Shown one piece after another: positions 6,944 to 11,899 of a DNA stretch of 11,899 bases. Origin of the DNA: an uncultured Flavobacteriales bacterium (GTDB taxonomy: Bacteria; Bacteroidota; Bacteroidia; Flavobacteriales; UBA1820); assembly GCA_938023515.1 (NCBI GenBank), contig CALJDR010000086.1:1-11899 (forward strand), written 5' to 3'. The notes beneath the pieces are model-generated. The model was not told the DNA's origin, searched no databases, and saw only the letters and a program-made list of their open reading frames with translations. Numbering within the stretch: the first letter of the stretch is position 1; every line of letters starts with the position of its first letter. The position numbers were made by a program, and so were the translations under genes.

Positions 6944-8225
6944 CCTGATGGGATTTATATTTATTCACGGCATATTCCCGAAGGGCCCTTTCCCGTTTTG
7001 TCTGGGCAAATCCCATGTATTTACAGGCATGGTCGTTCTTCAGGATGCAGATACACATTCGTTTGTAGGTAGGTATTTCCCTGAATTCAGGAATATCTAT
7101 ATCATCGAGGTATTCCATGCGGACGGCCCTTTTTTCCGTCCGGTATGACGCCGCATTTTTTACTGTGATCGGGATATTGGCCGCCTTCAATTTCCGTATG
7201 GTCTCTTCCGAAAGACAGCCGCCCTTTTCCCGCCAGAATTTCATGCTCACCTCCAGTTTTTTCAGATAATTCTGCCGCGTTTCTTTCGGAAGGGTATCCA
7301 ACAGAAAATACATATAATCCTTCCACGAAAATCCCGGAGGGCAGGTAATGCGCCGCCATCCCATAGCCATCGTATTTCCGTATATCCCCGCACATCCTAC
7401 GCCGTTGACACGTCCCACCATCCGCCCCCAGGTATCGGGATCGACAGCCCTGTAAACAGCCAGGGTGGGGATCGCCTGCGAAATGAACGGACTGGCCACC
7501 CGCTGGCGTCCCAACGGAATGCCCGCCTGGTAATAAAGGTCATAAAGGTGGTTGTATTCCCAATTGAACCGGCCGTTCGCCACCCATATATCTGCCGTTT
7601 TCCAGTCGTATATAGGATAGGCGTTATATTCGTGTTTGTCTATCCGGTGTGTCCATTTATAATCCTCCAACCGCTGAAAATTCTTGTCGCTGTGTATTGC
7701 CCGCCAACGGTTGAAACTCTCCTGCGTGCGGATCCCTACCAGGCAGCATATCCGCCGGCATTTTTTACGGTGCCGCAGCCAGCCTGTAAATAGCCGTTGA
7801 AATTCATAATCCCATAAGTCATCATGAAAAAAATCAAAATCCTTTTCCGTAAAACATCCTCCGGGCATTTCCCGGACCCAGATATCCCGGCAATCCTCGC
7901 TCCAGGGCCTCCAGTACTGCTGATACATTGACGTACAGGTCGAAACTTTGAACGGGACGCAGCAATGAAAAACCTCGAGGATATCCCGGTTTTGGGATAG
8001 GACCCGTTCCACATATTCGGTCGTTTGCTGGTACTGGGCCTCATAATCCATGTGGAAGACACCCAATTTACGACCGGGAGCATACTTCCGGATATAGTCC
8101 ACGCAAAGGTTCAGCAGGACGCCGCTGTCTTTTCCTCCCGAAAAAGAAACGTATACGTAGTCGAAACTATCGAAAATTACCCTCAGTCTCTTTTGCGTGG
8201 CCTGGTATACGTTCAATTTGCGCAT
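6927..8225 (-). CDS. IbrA-like PP-loop (phosphoadenosine phosphosulfate reductase family) protein
   Basis: I choose ATG 8225 (432 residues) over the in-frame ATG at 8246: family members start close to the N-V-Y-x-A-x-x-K-R segment, and GGAGGA lies six bases before this ATG, inside the end of the upstream gene. The PP-loop S-F-S-G-G-K-D-S (27-34) marks an ATP pyrophosphatase that adenylates its substrate. It is followed by F-H-M-D-Y-E-A-Q-Y and the G-I-R-T-Q-E-S motif (about 164-170) that replaces the sulfonucleotide-binding pattern of true PAPS reductases. The C-terminal part (about 270-432) is the extra region of IbrA/DUF3440 proteins and includes a Cys-rich M-C-I-C-I-L-K-N-D-H-A-C-K segment. 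Known family biology is thin: E. coli IbrA and IbrB together raise expression of immunoglobulin-binding prophage genes. A role in sulfate assimilation is unlikely, because no cys genes are present and the C-terminal region differs. Confidence 0.92.
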   Translation of the reverse strand: MRKLNVYQATQKRLRVIFDSFDYVYVSFSGGKDSGVLLNLCVDYIRKYAPGRKLGVFHMDYEAQYQQTTEYVERVLSQNRDILEVFHCCVPFKVSTCTSMYQQYWRPWSEDCRDIWVREMPGGCFTEKDFDFFHDDLWDYEFQRLFTGWLRHRKKCRRICCLVGIRTQESFNRWRAIHSDKNFQRLEDYKWTHRIDKHEYNAYPIYDWKTADIWVANGRFNWEYNHLYDLYYQAGIPLGRQRVASPFISQAIPTLAVYRAVDPDTWGRMVGRVNGVGCAGIYGNTMAMGWRRITCPPGFSWKDYMYFLLDTLPKETRQNYLKKLEVSMKFWREKGGCLSEETIRKLKAANIPITVKNAASYRTEKRAVRMEYLDDIDIPEFREIPTYKRMCICILKNDHACKYMGFAQTKRERALREYAVNKYKSHQDGGQI

Positions 8226-8632
8226 ACGGCGTCCTCCATCCGGCAATACTGCATCTTATGATAATTTTTCCATTCGATACGGGAACAAAAATTATTTCTT
8301 GCAAACTGTTCCACATGCCGTTTATGGGTTACAGCCCAGAGTTCCCCCAAGCCGGCTTTATCGGCAATCACCTCTGCAAGTAACCGGCACAGCACAGATT
8401 CGCGGTCACCCTTTATATAGTAATTATCAATGACATGGTAATCGGTCGAAGTTCTTTTCACCGGCATAAACCCCGATACCTGTTCGCTTTCCATGGCTAT
8501 ATACCAAACATACCGGCTCCCCGTCTTGAACGGATAGTTATTGTTTTGCCGCAGGACGGCCGGACTCATTATCAAAGGACAGATAAGTTCGTACAATTTT
8601 TTGTCCGTTCCTTGAAATTTAATTACATCCAT
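8213..8632 (-). CDS. Small GNAT-like (acyltransferase fold) protein, first gene of the IbrAB operon
   Basis: The 139-residue protein has the strand-helix order of a GNAT acyltransferase: a central Y-V-W-Y-I-A-M-E-S-E-Q-V-S-G-F strand pair (about 41-56), a strand H-V-I-D-N-Y-Y-I (66-73), then a helix after K-G-D-R-E-S-V-L-C-R-L-L, and a late A-V-T-H-K-R-H-V-E-Q-F-A-R-N-N-F segment that looks like the usual helix before strand 6. The acetyl-CoA pyrophosphate loop (R/Q-x-x-G-x-G/A) is not canonical; I-K-G-D-R-E-S stands in its place. GNAT membership is therefore probable, not certain. It overlaps the IbrA-like gene by 13 bases and supplies that gene's ribosome-binding site in its last codons. 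The perfect -7 element at 8658-8665 lies 26 bases upstream. Mu phage Mom, a DNA-base modifier, is a GNAT-fold protein, so a role in nucleic-acid modification is a possibility by analogy only. Confidence 0.65.
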   Translation of the reverse strand: MDVIKFQGTDKKLYELICPLIMSPAVLRQNNNYPFKTGSRYVWYIAMESEQVSGFMPVKRTSTDYHVIDNYYIKGDRESVLCRLLAEVIADKAGLGELWAVTHKRHVEQFARNNFCSRIEWKNYHKMQYCRMEDAVCAN

Positions 8633-8657
8633 AGCAAAAAAGAGGTGCTTTCACGTA

Positions 8658-8665
8658 CAAATTTA
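8658..8665 (-). promoter_or_regulatory. -7 promoter element for the GNAT-IbrA-IbrB operon
   Basis: On the minus strand this reads TAAATTTG, a perfect Bacteroidota TAnnTTTG element, 26 bases from the ATG at 8632. That gives a leader of under 20 bases. The only TTTG further upstream (plus-strand CAAA at 8678-8681) is only 12 bases away, shorter than the usual spacer, so the -33 is uncertain. Confidence 0.55.
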
Positions 8666-8790
8666 GCAATAATGATGCAAAAATCGGAAAACCGGCCCGG
8701 AATTTAGTCCGATTTAACTCACCAACGGCTGATGCATCCTATGGCGGGAAGCCCGGCATTGACGGCAAATCCTCCTAAAAAATCCCGCTT

Positions 8791-8822
8791 TTTCGGCCTT
8801 TCGGTCAAAATGATTAAATTTG
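8791..8822 (+). promoter_or_regulatory. Promoter for the PqqD-NTase-kinase-peptidase operon
   Basis: TAAATTTG at 8815-8822 is a perfect TAnnTTTG -7 element; TTTC at 8791-8794, 20 bases upstream, is a near match to the -33 TTTG. Transcription would start near 8829, giving a leader of about 45 bases before ATG 8874. The leader opens with a small inverted repeat, CCGGC-CT-GCCGG (8831-8842). Confidence 0.55.
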
Positions 8823-8873
8823 ACCCGTAACCGGCCTGCCGGAAACATATTCATTCCCTAAAAAACCGAAAGA

Positions 8874-9143
8874 ATGAAAATAAAAGAAGGTTATAAAATA
8901 CGCCGGATCGCCGGAGAGAACGTCGTGGTTATGCAAGGCTCTTTAGGAGCCGATATGACACGCATCATTTCGCTCAACGACAGCGGAGCATGGCTATGGC
9001 AGGAGCTTTCCGGAAAGGATTTTTCGGTGGAGGATGCAGCGGAACTGTTGTGCTGTCGTTACGATGTGGAATCGGAGACAGCCTTGGAGGACGCCCGGAA
9101 ATGGACCGACACTCTGAAAGAATGCAAAGCGATCGAACCCTGA
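8874..9143 (+). CDS. PqqD family peptide-binding protein (RiPP recognition element)
   Basis: The 89-residue protein is the size of a stand-alone PqqD domain (PF05402). It shows the expected winged-helix order: N-terminal strands (Y-K-I-R-R-I-A-G-E-N-V-V-V-M, 7-20), the strand-helix I-S-L-N-D-S-G-A-W-L-W-Q-E-L (32-45) that is the hallmark of the family, then two helices (about 51-62 and 68-85). PqqD domains bind the leader of a precursor peptide and deliver it to modifying enzymes. It is the first gene of a four-gene operon with a nucleotidyltransferase, an HPr-kinase-like protein and a small peptidase, and it overlaps the next gene by 22 bases. No radical SAM partner is nearby, so classical PQQ synthesis is excluded. 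Confidence 0.9.
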   Translation: MKIKEGYKIRRIAGENVVVMQGSLGADMTRIISLNDSGAWLWQELSGKDFSVEDAAELLCCRYDVESETALEDARKWTDTLKECKAIEP

Positions 9144-10234
9144 CCCCTTCTCTGCAGATGCTGGCTTCCCTGGTGCAAAACGCCCTCTGGGATGTGCCTT
9201 TGTCCGGAGAAACATTTGAAAAGGCGACGCCTGAGGATTGGGAAGAAACAAAAATCCTCGCCCGGAGAGGCGGAGTATCGGCACTCGTTTTCCATGCGGC
9301 CATGCAATTGCCCGAAGACTTGCTCCCATCTCTGCAATTGAAACTCAGATGGGCCCTGGAAGCTGAAAACACCATCGAACGGTTCCTGCATCAGGAAAAA
9401 ACGGCATGGAAACTCTCCGCCTTTTTTCACAAAGCGGGCATCCGCATGATGATCCTCAAAGGACTGGGGATCGCCCGCCATTATCCCCAGCCGGAACTCC
9501 GCGAATGCGGGGACATAGACATTTGGCTGTTCGGACAGAGCGAAAAAGGCAACCGCCTGATAGCCGACAGCGGCCGGGACATAGATACCTCCAATCCCAA
9601 ACACTCGGTATTCTCTTTCGATGGGGTGCTGATCGAAAACCATCGGACTTTTCTCGACGAGACCCTGTATAGGGTCGACTGCCGGTTGGATAACATATTG
9701 GCCGGTATCCTGGAAGAACAAGCCTGCATCTGTTCGGCAGAAGAAGCCGCCGAAATATATTTTCCCGCGGCCGATTTCAATGCGCTTTTCCTGATCCGCC
9801 ATACCGCCATGCATTTTACGGACGGCATATCCCTGCGGCATGTAACCGATTGGGCTATGTTCTTATACCGGGAAGCGGATCATATAGACCGTAAAAAAGT
9901 CAATCGCATCCTCCGCCGGGAAAAATTGGATAAATTCGCCGGGATACTGACGGCTATCGCCTGCTATTATTTGGGATTAAGTCCCGAGAAAGCGATAATC
10001 CCCTGCGAGCCCTACCGAGAAGAGGCCGGCAAAGTGCTGGCCGATATGATGCGGGAACAGTCTGCACGCAAAAGCCGAAATCCTTTGTCCATCCTGGCCT
10101 TTAAAGCCCGGCATTTTACGGACACCCAATGGCGTTACCGGATTGTATACGGACGTTTCAGTTTTCCCGGACGGGTGTGGATGTCGGTAAAAGCCCATAT
10201 CCTGCGGCCCGAAACGATCCTGAAAACAAAATAA
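9122..10234 (+). CDS. Nucleotidyltransferase family protein (PF14907-like)
   Basis: I choose ATG 9122 (370 residues). The frame is open back to 8990, but those extra codons only shadow the PqqD gene, and the family starts close to this Met. The nucleotidyltransferase core is visible at 108-135: I-L-K-G-L-G-I-A-R-H-Y, then R-E-C-G-D-I-D-I-W-L, with metal-binding Asp131 and Asp133 in G-D-I-D. A later H-T-A-M-H-F...L-R-H-V-T-D-W-A-M-F-L segment (227-248) is the second conserved block of this uncharacterised family. Such proteins transfer a nucleotide or nucleotide-derived group; the acceptor is unknown. In some lasso-peptide clusters homologues sit beside an HPr-kinase-like gene, as here. It is the second gene of the operon, 16 bases before the kinase-like gene. 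Confidence 0.88.
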   Translation: MQSDRTLTPSLQMLASLVQNALWDVPLSGETFEKATPEDWEETKILARRGGVSALVFHAAMQLPEDLLPSLQLKLRWALEAENTIERFLHQEKTAWKLSAFFHKAGIRMMILKGLGIARHYPQPELRECGDIDIWLFGQSEKGNRLIADSGRDIDTSNPKHSVFSFDGVLIENHRTFLDETLYRVDCRLDNILAGILEEQACICSAEEAAEIYFPAADFNALFLIRHTAMHFTDGISLRHVTDWAMFLYREADHIDRKKVNRILRREKLDKFAGILTAIACYYLGLSPEKAIIPCEPYREEAGKVLADMMREQSARKSRNPLSILAFKARHFTDTQWRYRIVYGRFSFPGRVWMSVKAHILRPETILKTK

Positions 10235-10250
10235 CCGAAATACAGCCTCC

Positions 10251-11138
10251 ATGAAACCAGTCCCCGACACTGCCGATAAACTGATCCTGCGCATAGCCGG
10301 GTTTTACTTTTGTGTGGAAGGTGAAGCGACCGTTCGTACCCTTCGTATCATGGATGGCTTCAAGCCGTTCCTGAACTCGCCCGCAAACAACGAAAAGCTC
10401 TTATTTACTTTTCGTCCGGCGGGCGATCCTTTTACAGGCAGAACAGAAATCTTCCACCGCTTTGAAACGGAAGGTATCAATTGTTCTTTTTCCCGCACCC
10501 CTGCGGGGTACGGGTTGTCGATGGATTCGAACAACGGAAAAGAGCCTTTCGTTTGGATCTACGATCCCGGAACCCACACCATCGATTTTCAAGGGGAAGC
10601 AGACCCCGCCGTTCTTCGCTTTTCCCTCTGGCAGGCGTTCGGCACGGCCGTGTTGGAACGCTCGATAACGGCCATACATAGTTCGGTCGTACAATACCAA
10701 GGCCGCGCCGTCCTCTTTTTAGGAGAATCCGGCACGGGAAAAAGCACCCATACCCGCCTGTGGCTTGAAAACATAGACGAAGCTACCCTCTTGAACGACG
10801 ACAGCCCGTTCCTCGAGGCCGGGGAAACGGAAATAAAAGCCTGGGGATCGCCCTGGAGCGGAAAAACGCCTTGTTACCGGGACGAAGTATATCCCGTAGC
10901 CGCCATTGTCCGGCTGAGCCAGGCCCCGGAGAACCGCATCCGCCCGCTAAAGACGGCAGAAGCCATCGGAGCCCTACTGCCTTCGTTCCCTCCGTCGTTC
11001 GCTTACGAAGAGGCTACGTCCGACCTTCTTTCGGAAATCCTATCCCGGATCATCGGGCAGGTTCCCATATACCATCTCGAATGCCTGCCGGATGCCGATG
11101 CAGCCCGGCTTTCGTTCGAAACAATTTTCGGAAAATAA
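10251..11138 (+). CDS. HPr kinase-like P-loop protein (probable peptide or protein serine kinase)
   Basis: The 295-residue protein has a poorly conserved N-terminal domain (about 1-125), then an HPrK/PCK-like P-loop domain. Walker A is G-E-S-G-T-G-K-S-T (158-166). His143 in A-I-H-S-S precedes it, as in HprK-type enzymes, and N-D-D-S-P (182-186) supplies acidic metal ligands. G-S-P-W-S-G-K (199-205) is the motif seen in the HPr-kinase-like proteins of peptide clusters. True HprK has a different N-terminal domain and lies with carbon-regulation genes, so this is not the metabolic HPr kinase. In paeninodin-type lasso-peptide clusters a homologous kinase phosphorylates a peptide serine; the same role is inferred here from fold and context. 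It lies between the nucleotidyltransferase (16-base gap) and the peptidase (9-base gap). Confidence 0.9.
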   Translation: MKPVPDTADKLILRIAGFYFCVEGEATVRTLRIMDGFKPFLNSPANNEKLLFTFRPAGDPFTGRTEIFHRFETEGINCSFSRTPAGYGLSMDSNNGKEPFVWIYDPGTHTIDFQGEADPAVLRFSLWQAFGTAVLERSITAIHSSVVQYQGRAVLFLGESGTGKSTHTRLWLENIDEATLLNDDSPFLEAGETEIKAWGSPWSGKTPCYRDEVYPVAAIVRLSQAPENRIRPLKTAEAIGALLPSFPPSFAYEEATSDLLSEILSRIIGQVPIYHLECLPDADAARLSFETIFGK

Positions 11139-11147
11139 GCAAACACC

Positions 11148-11543
11148 ATGAAGACGCTGCGCAACGACGAATTTTTCGCTTTAGCCCGCGAAACGCTCCT
11201 GGAAGGGAAAAAAGTCCGCATCCGGGTGCAGGGGAACAGTATGCTCCCCTTTTTCCGCAGCGATACGGCGATCGTTCTGCGCCCTATCCGGACAGACGAT
11301 ATCCGTTGGGGCTCCGTCGTACTGGCCGAAACCCCGCAAGGATCGTTCGTCGTTCACCGCATCCTGCATGTGGAGGGAAACTTTGTTACCTTGATGGGCG
11401 ACGGCAACCTCTTCGGCACGGAAACCATTACGCGCGATAAAATATACGGGATCGTCGACTGTGGTGTTTTCCACCGGGCAAAAGCGCGCCTGTGGGGGTG
11501 GCTCCTCCCGGTACGCAGATATCTGCTTCCCCTGTTCCGGTGA
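11148..11543 (+). CDS. Small S24/S26-type peptidase (signal peptidase-like, Ser-His type)
   Basis: The 131-residue protein carries the S26 box G-N-S-M-L-P-F with nucleophile Ser31, then S-F-V-V-H-R-I with His70, and L-M-G-D-G-N with Asp85. His in the V-H-R position and the G-D-x-N box match SipW/eukaryotic-type signal peptidases (Ser-His-Asp) and not the Ser-Lys dyad of LepB or LexA. There is no N-terminal membrane anchor, unlike classical signal peptidases; the C-terminus (L-W-G-W-L-L-P-V-R-R-Y-L-L-P-L-F) is amphipathic and might touch the membrane. As the last gene of the PqqD operon, a role in cutting the leader from a modified precursor is the natural inference. Its own substrate is not shown by the sequence. 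Confidence 0.88.
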   Translation: MKTLRNDEFFALARETLLEGKKVRIRVQGNSMLPFFRSDTAIVLRPIRTDDIRWGSVVLAETPQGSFVVHRILHVEGNFVTLMGDGNLFGTETITRDKIYGIVDCGVFHRAKARLWGWLLPVRRYLLPLFR

Positions 11544-11596
11544 TCTTTATCCCTCCTCTACCACGCCGACAAGCGTCATAATCCGGTGCGAATTCG

Positions 11597-11604
11597 TATT
11601 TTTG
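11597..11604 (+). promoter_or_regulatory. -7 promoter element for the ABC ATPase gene
   Basis: TATTTTTG is a perfect TAnnTTTG element, 22 bases before ATG 11627 and 53 bases after the peptidase stop. It suggests the ABC gene has its own start site. I see no good -33 match. Confidence 0.45.
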
Positions 11605-11626
11605 TCCCTGTTTTAGAAATCCAATC

Positions 11627-11852
11627 ATGAACGAAGGAAAAATAGTTACCCGGATAGAGAATGCAGTACCCCTGCGCCCTGAACTACGTTTTTCGCAGCC
11701 GGTATCGTGGGCGATAGCCCCGGGGGAAAACTGGGCTGTTACCGGGCCGAACGGCGCCGGGAAAAGCCTGCTGGCCGATATCCTGACCCGCCGGGTCGCC
11801 CTTCGCAGCGGGGAAGTCACGGTCGACGATCCCCGTGGATCCGCCGCCATAC
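11627..11852 (+). CDS. ABC transporter ATP-binding protein, ModF-like, 3' truncated by contig end
   Basis: Seventy-five codons are visible before the adapter begins at 11853. The protein starts M-N-E-G-K-I-V-T-R-I and carries P-V-S-W-A-I-A-P-G-E-N-W-A-V-T-G-P-N-G-A-G-K-S-L-L; the Walker A is G-P-N-G-A-G-K-S (about residues 40-47). The W-A-V-x-G-x-N-G-x-G-K-S pattern resembles the ATPases of the ModF type, in which two ATPase domains occur in one chain without a permease. The signature motif and Walker B are beyond the contig, so the family call rests on the N-terminus alone. It follows the peptidase gene by 83 bases and has its own -7 element, so membership in the PqqD operon is uncertain. 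Confidence 0.75.
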
Positions 11853-11899
11853 CTGTCTCTTATACACATCTCCGAGCCCACGAGACTCGACGTCATCTC
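11853..11899 (-). other. Sequencing adapter (Nextera Read 2 with i7 index), not genomic
   Basis: CTGTCTCTTATACACATCT (11853-11871) is the Tn5 mosaic end, continued by the Read-2 sequence to 11886. TCGACGTC (11887-11894) is the i7 index and ATCTC the start of P7. It is the exact reverse complement of bases 2-48. The leftward frame starting here again spells MTSSLVGSEMCIRDR and is an artefact. Confidence 0.98.

Noticed and set aside
6927..8225. Sulfate-assimilation PAPS reductase (CysH)
   Set aside because: The protein is much longer, has the DUF3440-type C-terminal region and sits with a ParB-fold gene and not with cys genes.
8226..8246. Upstream ATG (8246) for the IbrA-like gene
   Set aside because: The seven extra residues (MPDGGRR) are unlike the family, and a GGAGGA ribosome-binding site sits six bases before the ATG at 8225.
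8744..8793. GCGGGA...TCCCGC followed by TTTTT as an intrinsic terminator or attenuator
   Set aside because: The loop would be 33 bases and the stem six pairs, too loose, and no gene ends upstream on the plus strand to be terminated.
8990..9121. N-terminal extension of the nucleotidyltransferase (44 more residues)
   Set aside because: The extra codons lie over the PqqD gene in another frame and give low-complexity, family-unlike sequence; the Met at 9122 fits the family start and operon overlap.
9059..9841. 260-codon minus-strand frame opposite the nucleotidyltransferase gene
   Set aside because: It is the antisense shadow of a well-supported gene and has no family features.
1..11899. Compound transposon bounded by 47-base inverted repeats
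   Set aside because: The repeats are Nextera adapter with index and P7 sequence; there is no transposase and no target-site duplication.

Overview
The window is an assembled contig from a member of the Bacteroidales (Bacteroidota); I cannot name the genus. The grounds are an O-antigen ligase of the TPR-tailed Bacteroides type, a hybrid two-component kinase beside an AraC regulator, a GlsB/YeaQ protein, and several perfect TAnnTTTG octamers (the Bacteroidota -7 promoter element) placed just upstream of genes. Both ends are sequencing-library adapter, not genome: bases 1-48 and 11853-11899 are reverse complements carrying the Nextera Read-2 sequence with the Tn5 mosaic end, plus an i7 index and the edge of P7. 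Genomic sequence runs from about 49 to 11852, and the two outermost genes are cut by the contig ends.

Layout, left to right. (1) 49-1063, +: 3' part of an O-antigen ligase/polymerase-like membrane protein with a TPR-like tail. (2) 1108-4693, -: AraC-family regulator followed 16 bases later by a soluble hybrid histidine kinase with four PAS-like sensor units and a receiver. Upstream of the AraC gene is a phased set of CGAC-centred repeats that looks like an operator array. (3) 5111-5815, +: secreted DNA/RNA non-specific endonuclease. (4) 5970-6218, +: GlsB/YeaQ/YmgE membrane protein, preceded by a hairpin at its probable transcript start. (5) 6419-8632, -: a tightly overlapping three-gene operon of a GNAT-like protein, an IbrA-like PP-loop (PAPS reductase family) protein and an IbrB-like ParB protein, ending at a clear intrinsic terminator. 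(6) 8874-11543, +: a compact operon of a PqqD-like peptide-binding protein, a PF14907-type nucleotidyltransferase, an HPr-kinase-like P-loop protein and a small S26-type peptidase. (7) 11627-11852, +: start of a ModF-like ABC ATPase, cut by the contig end.

The two operons (5) and (6) diverge from a 241-base region in which each has the identical -7 octamer TAAATTTG. They are the most interesting content. Operon (6) has parts of a peptide-modification (RiPP-like) pathway: a leader-binding PqqD domain, a kinase, a nucleotidyltransferase and a processing peptidase. It has no radical SAM enzyme, no cyclase and no obvious precursor gene. Operon (5) joins three folds that recur in nucleic-acid modification and regulation, and the function of the IbrA/IbrB pair is poorly understood. 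No tRNA, rRNA, CRISPR array, transposase, integrase or attachment site is visible.
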